A stretch of 56,541 bases of DNA from JBDSKH01 sp035556655 (GTDB taxonomy: Bacteria > Actinomycetota > Actinomycetes > Actinomycetales > Microbacteriaceae): the NCBI GenBank assembly GCA_035556655.1, contig DATMFW010000073.1, positions 1-56,541 on the forward strand. The letters are read 5' to 3'. Every line of letters starts with the position of its first letter. The stretch's first letter is position 1. Positions 22,859-31,483 of the stretch are shown one piece after another. A model generated the notes under the pieces. It searched no databases, was not told the origin of the DNA, and saw nothing but the letters and a program-made list of their open reading frames with translations. A program made the translations under genes and the position numbers.

Positions 22859-24187
22859 ATGGGGTCGCCGCGTGCCATCGACATCGGCGAGTTGCCGGTC
22901 GGACTCGTCGTCGTCGACACCGAGGACGTGATCGTCGAGGCCAACTCGGCGTTCGAGCGGTGGGCCTCGATCGCCCCCGCGACCGGGCAGCGATTCGGTG
23001 ACCTCGTCGAGCCGGCCGAGGATTTCCTCGACGGAGCCGCGACCCGCGAAGCCCATTTCGTGGTGCGCATCGGCGATCCGGACCGCGCCGCGCTGATCAT
23101 CCGCACGCCCCGCGACGACGGCAGCCTGATCACGCTCATGGACGGCAGCGACCGATACCGCACCGGACACGAGTTGCGGCGCTCGCTGTCGCTCGCCGGC
23201 CGCACGCGCACGCGTCTCGAACTGGTCATCGAGGCCTCGATCGCCTTCGCCGAAGCGACCTCCGAGTCGCGGCTGGCCGAGGTCCTCGCGGAGACGACGG
23301 CGAAGGCTTACGCGGCCGAGGAGTCCGTCGTGCTGCTGGTCGATGACTCCGGACACCTCGAACCGGTCGCCGGCTCGAACCCCTTCGAGGGCATGTTCGA
23401 TACCCGCGCCATGTCGGGCGCCGCTCTCACGCTGCGCCGCGTGCTGAAGGTCAGCGGCGCCGCCGAGGGCGATGCCCTCGCCCCCGCCCTCGGGCGGGCG
23501 ATGCGTGAGACCGGGGTCCAGGCGCTCATCGCCGCGCCCCTGCATCACGAAGACGACGTGTTCGGGCTGTTCGTGTGCTTCTTCCGGCACCCGCGCGAGT
23601 TCGACGACGAAGCCGCCCCGCTGGCCGACGCCCTGGCCGGTCAGGCCGCGCAGACCCTGACCGGGCTGCGGCTTCAGCGCCGGCTGCAGCACGCCGCGCT
23701 GCACGACGAGACCACCGGGCTGCCCAACCGCCGGCTGCTGGAGCAGCGCTCGCAGGCCACCGAGTCGCCCGCCGCCGTCGTCTTCGTCGACCTCGACGGC
23801 TTCAAGGCCGTCAACGACCAGCTCGGGCACGAACGCGGCGACGAGCTGCTGGCCGAGGTGGGTCGCCGGCTGCTCGCCACCGTCCGCGACAGCGACGTCG
23901 TGGCGCGCTACGGCGGAGACGAGTTCGTCGTCATCTGCCACTCCGCCGACGAGGGGATCGCGCTCGATGTTGCCGAACGGATCCGCGCGACGATCGGAGA
24001 GCCGTACGAGTTCCTGCCGGGCTCGATCCCGCTCGCGGCGAGCGTCGGCGTCGCGGTGGCAGACCCGGACGACCCGTTCGAGCTCGCGCCGATGGACGCG
24101 CTCATCCGCGCCGCCGACCTCGCGATGTACCGCGCGAAGGCCGAGGGCGGCGACCGCGTGGTGGTCGGGCGCAGCCGGCTCTACTGA
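22859..24187 (+). CDS. PAS-GAF-GGDEF diguanylate cyclase
   Basis: A 442-residue soluble cyclase. A PAS-like domain opens the protein (GLVVVDTEDVIVEANSAFER). A GAF-like region spans about 115-265 (ELVIEASIAFAEATSESRLA, then QALIAAPLHHEDDVFGLFVC). The GGDEF domain starts at about 280 (HDETTGLPNRRLLEQ), with GGDEF intact at 352-356 and the RxxD I-site (RDSD) five residues before it, so it should be active and product-inhibited. No ligand residues can be named. TAGCGT (22847-22852) ends 6 nt before the ATG. The divergent EAL gene makes this a make/break pair. Confidence 0.88.
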   Translation: MGSPRAIDIGELPVGLVVVDTEDVIVEANSAFERWASIAPATGQRFGDLVEPAEDFLDGAATREAHFVVRIGDPDRAALIIRTPRDDGSLITLMDGSDRYRTGHELRRSLSLAGRTRTRLELVIEASIAFAEATSESRLAEVLAETTAKAYAAEESVVLLVDDSGHLEPVAGSNPFEGMFDTRAMSGAALTLRRVLKVSGAAEGDALAPALGRAMRETGVQALIAAPLHHEDDVFGLFVCFFRHPREFDDEAAPLADALAGQAAQTLTGLRLQRRLQHAALHDETTGLPNRRLLEQRSQATESPAAVVFVDLDGFKAVNDQLGHERGDELLAEVGRRLLATVRDSDVVARYGGDEFVVICHSADEGIALDVAERIRATIGEPYEFLPGSIPLAASVGVAVADPDDPFELAPMDALIRAADLAMYRAKAEGGDRVVVGRSRLY

Positions 24188-24208
24188 CTTCGGGGATACC
24201 GTGGTCCC

Positions 24209-25309
24209 GTGCGGGGATCCGGACCGGTCGGCGTCATAGCGGCCGTCGCCGTGCTCGCGGTGCTCTCCGGGTGCGCCGCCGCGCCGCCCGGGCGGACCGA
24301 GGTGGGGACGCGGCCGGGAACCGTGCACGCCGCTGCTCAGCTTGCCGCCGCCCGCGAGGCGAGCGATGCCGTAGTCGCCGAGCGGGTGCCCGCAGCAGAA
24401 CCCGGGTGCTCGGCCGCGGTCGCCCGCAAGGGCGTCGTGCTCTGGGCGGGCGCGGGCGGGATGGCGGATCTGAAGCACAAGATCCCCGACACGATCGAGA
24501 CCCGCTTCGACATCGCATCCGTGTCGAAGCAGTTCACGGCGATCTCGATCCTCATGCTGCAGCGCGAGGGGAAGCTGAAGGTGAGCGACCCGATCGCCCG
24601 ATACGTCGGCGGTCTGCCGCCGTGGGGCGCCAGCGTCACCCTCGATCAGCTGATCCACCACACCAGCCGGATCCCGGACTACTGGGTCGAGCTCGACGAG
24701 ATCGGCATCGGCTTCTCGGACCCGGCCGATCAGGCCGCGACCCTGGATGCGATCCGGCGCGCCACCCGGCTGGAACCGGGTTCGGGCTTCCTGTACTCGA
24801 ACTCCAACTACGTCCTGCTCGCCGAGGTGGTGCGCAAGACGAGCGGCCTGACGCTGCCGCAGTTCCTCGACGAGCGCATCTTCACCCCCCTCGGCCTCGA
24901 CATGGTGCTCGCCCCGACCCTGCACGCCGACGACATCGCCCTGTCGTACGACGACGACCTGAACCGCCAGGAGGCCGGCTGGACCTCGTACGGGCACACC
25001 GGCATCATCACCACGGCCTCGGAGCTGGTCCGCTGGGGGGACCAGTACCGCAAGAGCGACATCATCCAGCAGGACTTCTTCGACGGCGCCGTGTACGAGG
25101 CCGCCGGCGAGTACTACGCCGCGGGGATGGACATCGAGGTCGACGGGGACCTGAACCACACCGGCCGGATGGGCGGCTTCGTCTCCGACTTCACGGTGTC
25201 GGCCGACCGCGAGACGACGATCGCGGTGATGTGCAACGGGCACCTGTCGGACCGGTTCGGCATCGCCAAAGACCTGTGGGCGATCTGGGGTCGGCCGCTC
25301 GCGGAGTAG
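24209..25309 (+). CDS. Lipoprotein serine hydrolase (class C beta-lactamase/PBP-like)
   Basis: A 366-residue exported lipoprotein. The signal peptide ends in lipobox LSGC with Cys22 as the anchor. The beta-lactamase fold has SVSK (Ser104 nucleophile, Lys107), the YSN motif at 196-198 (FLYSNSNY) and HTGRMGGF near the C-terminus, which replaces the KTG box. Such proteins are mostly carboxypeptidases, esterases or peptidases rather than antibiotic-hydrolysing enzymes. GTG 24209 has TACCGT 6 nt upstream. It lies 21 bp after the GGDEF gene but has its own promoter. Confidence 0.87.
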   Translation: MRGSGPVGVIAAVAVLAVLSGCAAAPPGRTEVGTRPGTVHAAAQLAAAREASDAVVAERVPAAEPGCSAAVARKGVVLWAGAGGMADLKHKIPDTIETRFDIASVSKQFTAISILMLQREGKLKVSDPIARYVGGLPPWGASVTLDQLIHHTSRIPDYWVELDEIGIGFSDPADQAATLDAIRRATRLEPGSGFLYSNSNYVLLAEVVRKTSGLTLPQFLDERIFTPLGLDMVLAPTLHADDIALSYDDDLNRQEAGWTSYGHTGIITTASELVRWGDQYRKSDIIQQDFFDGAVYEAAGEYYAAGMDIEVDGDLNHTGRMGGFVSDFTVSADRETTIAVMCNGHLSDRFGIAKDLWAIWGRPLAE

Positions 25310-25334
25310 CGTGCACGGCGCGGTCCAGCCAGAT

Positions 25335-25363
25335 TTGACACTGGTCTATACCATCCCTACCGT
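25335..25363 (+). promoter_or_regulatory. ridA promoter with GntR operator A
   Basis: TTGACA (25335-25340), a 17-nt spacer and TACCGT (25358-25363). The spacer contains TGGTCTATACCA (25342-25353), which fits the HutC-family operator pattern GT-N-TA-N-AC and differs at one position from the perfect palindromes at 37365 and 38228. Confidence 0.75.
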
Positions 25364-25401
25364 CGTTCTCGACGGGCGCTCGAAGCCCGGAAAGGCAGCA
25401 C

Positions 25402-25809
25402 ATGACCGACCACGCCATCTCGACCCCCGACGCTCCCGCCCCGGCGCACGCATTCGTGCAGGGGGTGCGCAGAGGCCCCTTCCTCCAGGTCTCCGGTCAG
25501 GGTCCGGTCGACCCGCGCACCGGCGAGTTCGTCGGGCACGGGGACGTGGCGGCGCAGACCCTGCGCACGCTGCAGAACGTCGAGGCGATCCTCGCCGCGG
25601 GCGGGGCCGGCTTCGCCGACGTGCTGCAGGTGCGGGTGTACCTCACCACCCGGGAGGATTTCGCCGCCATGAACGCGGTCTACGACGACTACCTGCGGGC
25701 GCGCATCGGTGACGGCGTGCTGCCCGCGCGCACGACGGTCATGACCGGGCTGCCCTACGAGCCGATGCTCGTCGAGATCGACGCACTCGCCCTCAGCCGA
25801 GAAGGCTGA
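25402..25809 (+). CDS. RidA-family enamine/imine deaminase
   Basis: A 135-residue YjgF/YER057c/UK114 protein. It has the trimer-family core FLQVSGQGPVDPRTGEFVGH and the C-terminal signature LPARTTVMTGLPYEPMLVEI, with Arg110 and the late Glu in the usual catalytic/carboxylate-binding positions. RidA enzymes hydrolyse reactive enamines and imines released by PLP-dependent lyases. That fits the convergent DgaE/SelA-like PLP enzyme, whose stop overlaps this gene by 17 bp. AAAGGC precedes ATG 25402. Its promoter carries GntR operator A. Confidence 0.87.
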   Translation: MTDHAISTPDAPAPAHAFVQGVRRGPFLQVSGQGPVDPRTGEFVGHGDVAAQTLRTLQNVEAILAAGGAGFADVLQVRVYLTTREDFAAMNAVYDDYLRARIGDGVLPARTTVMTGLPYEPMLVEIDALALSREG

Positions 25810-26896
25810 GCACCGCGCCGGCCACCTGTGCGACTTCGTCGTCGGCGAGGCACTGCGGGTTGAGCACCAGCTCGTCGCCCGACACCGATGCAATGACCGA
25901 GGGCTCACCGGCGCGCAGACCGGCCAGCAGCTGCTCCGCGGTGCCGCGGGCGGGGCGGAGGTAGACGCGCGGGATGCTCGCGGGCTGGACGCCCGGCTCG
26001 ACCGGGAACCCCCGGCGCACGGTGCAGCCGGGGTGAGCGGAGAGGGCGTCGACCAGCTGCGCGACCATGGCTTCCCACCTGCGCTGGTCGGCATCCTCGT
26101 CGCGGGCGACGAAGAGCCGCACGGCGGTGACGAGGCCCGCGATGGTCTCCTTATCGGTCTTCATCGCGCGACCGATGCCGTAGTTCGGGAACGCGTTCGC
26201 GGCGCAGGCGGCGATCAGGTCGGGGCGTCCGAGGATCACCCCGGAGGACTGGGGACCGCGCAGCTCCTTGCCGCCGCTGAACACCACGAGATCGGCGCCG
26301 TCGTCGAGGAAAGCCCTCAGGTTGCTCATCGGCGGGAGCTCGGCGGCGGCGTCGACGACGACCGGGACCCCGGTGCCGCGCAGTGCCGCCGTGATCTGAC
26401 GAAGCGGCAGCGACCCGCGCAACGGGATCGCCTCCGCCACGTAGAGCACCATCGCCGTGCGGTCGGTGATCGCCGCGAGCACCTGCTCGATGCCGGCCGC
26501 CGAGGTGACGCCGACCTCGACGAACCGCGCGCCCGCCAGGAGCACGGCCTGGTCGTAGAGGATGCGGTGCGACTTGAGCACGACGACCTCTTCGCGCAGG
26601 CCCGCGGCCTGCGGCAGACGCAGGATGGCCGCCGGATCGGACCCGGCCATGCACGCGGCGGCCGCGATCGCCAGACCAGCGGCCGCCCCGCAGGTGATGC
26701 ACGCGGCCTCGGCGCCGAGCAGCCGGGCGACCTCGGCGCTCGCCGCCTCGTGCAGCTCTCCCATGTCGACGAAGCTGCGCGCGGCGTCCTCCATGGCCGC
26801 CAGCACGGCGGGGTCCATCCGCGAGCCGCCGACCCGGGTGACGGTCCCCCAGGCGTTGAGGACGGGGCGAACCCCGAGGTCGCTGTAGACGCTCAT
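25793..26896 (-). CDS. SelA/DgaE-like PLP-dependent enzyme (probable ammonia-lyase)
   Basis: A 367-residue fold-type I PLP protein of the SelA-like family that includes D-glucosaminate-6-phosphate ammonia-lyase (DgaE). The start MSVYSDLGVRPVLNAWGTVT and CITCGAAAGLAIAAAACMAG are family marks. Lys210 in VFSGGKELRGPQSSG is the Schiff-base Lys and Asp182 (VVVDAAAELPP) pairs with the cofactor nitrogen. No tRNA-binding extension is present, so it is not selenocysteine synthase. It is the last gene of ROK-PIG-L-DgaE, with its ATG overlapping the preceding stop. Likely reaction: removal of an amine from a sugar acid or related compound; the exact substrate is unknown. No DgaF-type aldolase is nearby. 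Confidence 0.82.
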   Translation of the reverse strand: MSVYSDLGVRPVLNAWGTVTRVGGSRMDPAVLAAMEDAARSFVDMGELHEAASAEVARLLGAEAACITCGAAAGLAIAAAACMAGSDPAAILRLPQAAGLREEVVVLKSHRILYDQAVLLAGARFVEVGVTSAAGIEQVLAAITDRTAMVLYVAEAIPLRGSLPLRQITAALRGTGVPVVVDAAAELPPMSNLRAFLDDGADLVVFSGGKELRGPQSSGVILGRPDLIAACAANAFPNYGIGRAMKTDKETIAGLVTAVRLFVARDEDADQRRWEAMVAQLVDALSAHPGCTVRRGFPVEPGVQPASIPRVYLRPARGTAEQLLAGLRAGEPSVIASVSGDELVLNPQCLADDEVAQVAGAVLSLLG

Positions 26897-27672
26897 GCGC
26901 CGGCTCCGATCCGGTGGAAGAGCTCGACGTGCGCGAACCCGTAGTCCCCGCCGGCATCGTCGAGGACGCGGGTGGCGACGAACTCGTCGTAGCCGATGTC
27001 GTCGCCGGGGTGCAGGTCGAGGTGGGTGCGCCACATGTTGTCGAGCGGTGTGCGATGCAGGGCGAGCGCGGCGCGCTTGCGGTCGGCCGCGGGAGAGATG
27101 TCCACGACCAGGTTGGTCAGCTGGGGGCCGCGCGCGACGTAGTACTTGTCGCGCACGGTGAGCGGCTCGAGGCCGAGATCGGCCAGCTCGGGCAGGTCGC
27201 GCCGGCGTCCGGCCATCCAGCAGGCCGCCTCGACGGCCTGCGCCGTGATGACGTGGTCGGGGTTCTCTTCGTAGTGGCCCCACGGGTCGTAGCCGATGAC
27301 GGTGTCGACCCGCAGGTACCGGAACAGGGTGATGAGGCGGTGCCTCAGCTCGATCAGCTCGGAAGCGCCGAGGTGGTGGTTCTGGTAGTCGAAGCGATAG
27401 AGCTTGGTCAGCCCGAGCAGATCGGCGACCCGGCGTGATTCCTCGTCGTTGCGCAGCGCCGTCTCGGCCGACGACAGGTCGTAGGAGTCCTTGTCGTCGT
27501 CGGTGGTGAGGATGAGATAGCCGGTGTAGCCCTCGTGCAGCAGCTTCAGCGCCGTGCCGGAGGCGAAGATCGTCAGATCGTCGGCGTGCGGGAACACGGC
27601 GGCGAACACCCGCCCCGCGTGCGGTCGCCCATCCGACCAGGTCTCGACGGCCGGCTGCCCCTCGGAGGTCAC
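26893..27672 (-). CDS. PIG-L/LmbE-family deacetylase
   Basis: A 259-residue zinc-dependent deacetylase. The canonical AHPDDE motif appears as PHADDL (residues 28-33): His29, Asp31 and Asp32 are kept, but the final acid is Leu. A second metal His is likely in NPDHVITAQAV. The family removes acetyl or other acyl groups from amino sugars (MshB, GlcNAc-PI and antibiotic precursors). GTG 27672 overlaps the ROK stop (GTGA) and its own stop overlaps the DgaE-like ATG, so three genes are coupled. A deacylase before an amine-removing enzyme fits use of an N-acylated amino sugar. Confidence 0.83.
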   Translation of the reverse strand: MTSEGQPAVETWSDGRPHAGRVFAAVFPHADDLTIFASGTALKLLHEGYTGYLILTTDDDKDSYDLSSAETALRNDEESRRVADLLGLTKLYRFDYQNHHLGASELIELRHRLITLFRYLRVDTVIGYDPWGHYEENPDHVITAQAVEAACWMAGRRRDLPELADLGLEPLTVRDKYYVARGPQLTNLVVDISPAADRKRAALALHRTPLDNMWRTHLDLHPGDDIGYDEFVATRVLDDAGGDYGFAHVELFHRIGAGA

Positions 27673-28856
27673 AGCGCGCCCACGGTGTCGCGGTCGACCC
27701 GCTCCGCGGCGCTCAGCCAGAGGTTGTGCAGGTCGTCGTCGACGACGTCGAGCGCGGCGCGGACGGCACCGATCGCCGTCGCCTCGGTGCCGAGCCCGGA
27801 CGCCCGCATCTCGGGGACCTTGAGCACCAGCGGGGTCAGGTTGCGCTCGACGGCCGGCACCAGCAGCGAGCCCGCACGGGCGAGCGCCCCGCCGAGCACG
27901 ACGCAGCCGGGATTGAGGCTCAGCACCACACCGCTCAGGCCGCGGGCGATCGACCCGGCGAGCTTGTCGATGGACGCCACGGCCGCGGTGTTGCCCCGGA
28001 GGGCGCCCTCGACGATCGCGTCCGCCTCCGCAGCCTCGGGTCGCCCGGTGGCGCCGTAGAAGCTGAGCGGGTGCTCGCGCACCTCGCCCCACGGTCCGCC
28101 CTGCAGCCCGATCTCGCCGGCGGCCCCGTCGCTTCCGCGGTAGAGCCGGCCGTCGATGATGATGCCCATGCTGGTGCGGCGGCCGGTGAGCAGCCACACC
28201 GCGTTGTCGAAGCCGGCCGAGGTGCCCTGCCAGCGTTCGCCGATCGCGGAGAGGTTGGTGTCGTTGTTGACTCGCACATCACACGCGTACTCGGCCGCGA
28301 TCTCGGAGGCGAGATCGAACTCCGACCACTCCGGCAGCGCCGTGCAGCTGCTGATGTAGCCGCTCGGCTCCACGATTCCGGGGGTGCCGACGGAGATGAG
28401 CCGCAGCTTCTCGCGCGGAAACCGGGCGCTCGCGATCGCCCGGTCGACCGCCGTGTGCAATGCCTGCAGACGGCCCTTGCGCGGGGTGGTGGATCGCACC
28501 TCCTGTGCGGCCTTGCCGATGACCGCGCCGTTCAGGTCGGTGACCGTCGCGAACACCTCGTGTGCGGCGATCTGCACGCCGACAAGAGCGCCGGACTCGG
28601 CGACGAACCGGAAGCTGCGGGCAGGGCGGCCCGCCCCGCGGGGTGCCGCGTCGTCGCTGACCTCCTCGACGAGACTGTCGGACTTGAGCGAGTCGAGGAT
28701 CGACTCGATGGTGCGGCGCGAGAGCCCGGTCGAGGCCGACAGGGCGGTCAGGGTCATCACGCCCTTCCGGCGCAGGTCCTGGACGATCGACACCGCATTG
28801 ATGCGCCGCAGCAGCCCGGGATCGGTGCCGGGCGGCATCCGGTCGCCTGGGTTCAC
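27669..28856 (-). CDS. ROK-family transcriptional repressor
   Basis: A 395-residue ROK regulator. The N-terminal winged HTH (about 15-75) reads LRRINAVSIVQDLRRKGVMT, then LSASTGLSRRTIESILDSLK. The ROK body has VGTPGIVEPSG, VNNDTNLSAIGERW and GAAGEIGLQG. The zinc-binding CXCGXXGC loop of ROK kinases is absent and the usual His of the EIGH motif is Leu, so it is probably a sugar-sensing repressor without kinase activity. GAGGAGG precedes GTG 28856. It faces the ABC transporter operon across 376 bp and is the natural regulator of both divergent operons. Confidence 0.87.
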   Translation of the reverse strand: MNPGDRMPPGTDPGLLRRINAVSIVQDLRRKGVMTLTALSASTGLSRRTIESILDSLKSDSLVEEVSDDAAPRGAGRPARSFRFVAESGALVGVQIAAHEVFATVTDLNGAVIGKAAQEVRSTTPRKGRLQALHTAVDRAIASARFPREKLRLISVGTPGIVEPSGYISSCTALPEWSEFDLASEIAAEYACDVRVNNDTNLSAIGERWQGTSAGFDNAVWLLTGRRTSMGIIIDGRLYRGSDGAAGEIGLQGGPWGEVREHPLSFYGATGRPEAAEADAIVEGALRGNTAAVASIDKLAGSIARGLSGVVLSLNPGCVVLGGALARAGSLLVPAVERNLTPLVLKVPEMRASGLGTEATAIGAVRAALDVVDDDLHNLWLSAAERVDRDTVGAL

Positions 28857-29232
28857 TGCCGCCTCCTCGGGGGTCGATGTCGCATCACTGTAGCCGTGCA
28901 GGCAAAATATTATCAAGTTAGTTCCGTAAATGGCGACACTCGATTCGGGATGCGAAATCGCCGCCTGCGGCCCGTTCCGGCCTGTATTTCCGGGCATCGC
29001 ATCCGCAACAGGAGCCCACCGCCGCGGCGCCCGACGCGCCACGCCGCAGATCGGCCGCGCTTGACAGGGGTATTTATGCGAGGTTATACATATATTCACG
29101 ACCAGATCGTCAACAGGCTGCTCCCCCTCGCGCACTCCCCGTCACGCACGGCCGGGCACGAGGGCGCAGACGTCGGGTCCGCACCACAGGTCGACGGAAC
29201 CCCGTACCGGCCTCACGACAAAGGAGTGTGGA
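28857..29232. promoter_or_regulatory. Divergent intergenic region between ROK and ABC operons
   Basis: This 376-bp gap has no convincing gene. An AT-rich island at about 28905-28930 (AATATTATCAAGTTAG core) stands out against the GC-rich background and includes -10-like GATAAT on the minus strand, probably the ROK-operon promoter. A strong plus-strand promoter lies at 29061-29090. The 29097-29232 part would be an untranslated leader. I see no clear long palindrome for the ROK protein. Confidence 0.6.
29061..29090 (+). promoter_or_regulatory. Sigma-70-like promoter of the ABC operon
   Basis: A consensus TTGACA (29061-29066), 18-nt spacer and TATACA (29085-29090). The flanking GTTATACATATATTC is AT-rich and partly symmetric, a plausible repressor target. 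The predicted leader is about 136 nt, long for this genome. Confidence 0.72.
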
Positions 29233-30549
29233 ATGGCAAAGCAACCACGGTGGAGGAACGCGCGCATCGGCGCTGTCCTCGCTGTCGCGTCGGTCGCTCT
29301 CGCGGGCTGCATCGGCGGCACCTCGGGACCCGGATCGGACGGCAACGGCGGTCCGGTCAGCACGAACATCCCGGACGAGCCGATCGAGCTGACGCTGACG
29401 GACAGCACGTCGCTCACCGCGCCGGCGCTGATCGAGGCGTTCGAGGCCAAGTACCCGAACGTCACCATCAACTACGAGCCCGAGCAGTTCAACGACTACA
29501 TCAAGAACATCCGGCTCAAGATGACCTCGAACGACCCGCCGGACATCGCGGCGTTCCAGGGCCCGGTCAACGAGCTGATCCCCGGTGGATACCTGCTCGA
29601 CCTGACCCCGTACGAGGAGCTCTACAACTGGGACGACTCCGTCTCGAAGGCCGCGCTCGACCAGTGGCGCCTCACCTCCGACGCGAAGACCTATGGCGAG
29701 GGCGAGCTGTACGCCGTCCCCGGCGCCGGTCTGTCGATCGTCGGAACCTGGTTCAACCGCGCGCAGCTGAAGCAGGCCGGCATCGCCAAGCCGCCGACCA
29801 CGCTCGATGAGCTCGAGGCCGACCTCGCCAAGGCGAAGGCCGCCGGCCTGCAGGGCATCGAGGTCGGGGCGCTCGACACGGGTGCGCAGCAGATGCTGTA
29901 CGTGCTGCTGAACGCGCTCTGCCCGACCGCCGACATCCAGGCCTGGGTCTTCGGACACGACGGCGCGACGATCGACACCGACTGCGCTCGCGCGGCCGCG
30001 CAGAAGATCCTCGACTGGAGCAAGGCCGGTTACCTGCCCAGCACCCTCACCGGCATCGGCCACGACGACGCCGCCGTGGCGTGGGCCGAGGGCAACGGCC
30101 TGTTCCACTTCAACGGCAACTGGAACACGCCCGCCGCGCTCGAAGGGCTCGGGGACGACGCCGGCTTCACCCTCGTGCAGGGTGAGAACGCGGCGGCCAC
30201 CGGCGCGAGCGGCGGCTACGCCGCGTCGTCGAAGACGAAGTACCCCGACGTGGTCGCGGCCTTCCTCAACTTCATGACGACGAAGGATGCGGCCAAGATC
30301 CAGATCGAGGGCGGCCTGCTGCCCGTCGACTCGGGATCGGCCGCGTCGGAGACGCCCCTGCAGCAGGAGATCGGCACCGCCTACCAGGCTGTCAACCAGG
30401 CCAACGGCCTCGTGCAGTTCCTGGAGTACGCGACGCCCGACATGCAGGACGCGCTGACCGCCGGTGTCCAGTCGCTCATCCTCCAGCGGATGACGGCGGA
30501 CGAGTTCGTGAAGTCCCTGCAGGACCTCTGGGACGCTCAGCACGGATGA
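29233..30549 (+). CDS. ABC transporter substrate-binding lipoprotein (sugar, family 1)
   Basis: A 438-residue extracellular solute-binding protein. The signal peptide carries lipobox LAGC (VALAGC), followed by a Gly/Ser-rich linker. The mature part is typical of CUT1 sugar binders: SLTAPALIEAFEAKYPNVTI, then MTSNDPPDIAAFQGPVNELI and GLFHFNGNWNTPAALEGLG. AAAGGAG lies before ATG 29233. The ligand cannot be read from sequence; the downstream enzymes suggest an amino sugar or aminocyclitol. No ATP-binding subunit is encoded here, so a shared MsiK-type ATPase is likely. Confidence 0.9.
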   Translation: MAKQPRWRNARIGAVLAVASVALAGCIGGTSGPGSDGNGGPVSTNIPDEPIELTLTDSTSLTAPALIEAFEAKYPNVTINYEPEQFNDYIKNIRLKMTSNDPPDIAAFQGPVNELIPGGYLLDLTPYEELYNWDDSVSKAALDQWRLTSDAKTYGEGELYAVPGAGLSIVGTWFNRAQLKQAGIAKPPTTLDELEADLAKAKAAGLQGIEVGALDTGAQQMLYVLLNALCPTADIQAWVFGHDGATIDTDCARAAAQKILDWSKAGYLPSTLTGIGHDDAAVAWAEGNGLFHFNGNWNTPAALEGLGDDAGFTLVQGENAAATGASGGYAASSKTKYPDVVAAFLNFMTTKDAAKIQIEGGLLPVDSGSAASETPLQQEIGTAYQAVNQANGLVQFLEYATPDMQDALTAGVQSLILQRMTADEFVKSLQDLWDAQHG

Positions 30550-31481
30550 CCACCAGCCTGACCCCGCGCGCCGCGACGGTTCCCCGTCGCGGCGCGCGGC
30601 CCGGCACCGGGAGGCGACTCTCGCGCCGACTGCTCGCTCTGGTCTTCGTGCTCCCGGCACTCGCGCTGTACGCGGCGTTCGTGCTGGTGCCCGCCGGCCA
30701 GACGTTCTACCTCTCGTTCTTCAGCTGGGACGGCATCACCCAGGCCATCCCCGTCGGGTTCGAGAACTACCTCGAGGTGGTCACCAACCCGCTGCTGCTG
30801 CGGTCGATCACCAACGCGATGGTCCTCATCGTGTACTTCGCGGTGATCCCCATCGCGGCCGGACTGCTCATCGTGGCTCTCGCCGGACGCCGGCAGATCC
30901 GCGGCATGGGATTCTTCCGCGCCATCATCTTCCTGCCCCAGGTGCTGCCCATGGTCGCCATCGGCATCATCTGGCGGTGGATGTACGAGCCCGACGGGCT
31001 CGTGAACCAGGCGCTCCAGGGCGCCGGGCTCGCCGAACTGACCCGCGCCTGGCTGGGCGATCCCGACTGGGCGCTCATCGCCGTCGGCCTCGTCGGCACC
31101 TGGGCCCTCACCGGGCTGTGCATGACCCTGTTCTTCGCCGGCATGTACAAGATCGACACCGAGCTCTACGACGCCGTGTCGCTCGACGGCGGCGGCCGCT
31201 ACCGCCAGTTCCTCAGCGTCACCCTGCCGGGACTCTCCCGCGAGATCCGGGTCGCGCTCACCCTGACCATCATCGCCGCGCTGGCCAGCTTCGACCTCGT
31301 CTACGTCACGACCAACGGCAGCCCCGCGAACCTCACCGTCGTACCCGGGCTGCTGGTCTACCGGCTCGCCTTCAACTCCGGCCAGATCGGGGCCGCATCC
31401 GCCCTCGCGGTCGTGCTCATGGCCCTGGTGCTGCTCGTGCTGCTGCTGGCCGGCCGCCTCGGATCGAAGGCGAGGGACTGA
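30546..31481 (+). CDS. ABC sugar transporter permease (MalF-like)
   Basis: A 311-residue CUT1 permease with six predicted membrane segments and an N-terminal basic tail. The EAA loop appears as LYDAVSLDGGGRYRQFLSVT, followed by LPGLSREIR, and the WRWMYEPDGLVNQAL segment is typical. Its ATG overlaps the binding-protein stop (ATGA). Confidence 0.9.
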   Translation: MTTSLTPRAATVPRRGARPGTGRRLSRRLLALVFVLPALALYAAFVLVPAGQTFYLSFFSWDGITQAIPVGFENYLEVVTNPLLLRSITNAMVLIVYFAVIPIAAGLLIVALAGRRQIRGMGFFRAIIFLPQVLPMVAIGIIWRWMYEPDGLVNQALQGAGLAELTRAWLGDPDWALIAVGLVGTWALTGLCMTLFFAGMYKIDTELYDAVSLDGGGRYRQFLSVTLPGLSREIRVALTLTIIAALASFDLVYVTTNGSPANLTVVPGLLVYRLAFNSGQIGAASALAVVLMALVLLVLLLAGRLGSKARD

Positions 31482-31483
31482 CC

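Noticed and set aside
24209..25309. Antibiotic-resistance beta-lactamase
   Set aside because: It is a lipoprotein with SxxK and YSN but an HTG-type third motif and family features of general serine hydrolases; resistance cannot be claimed.
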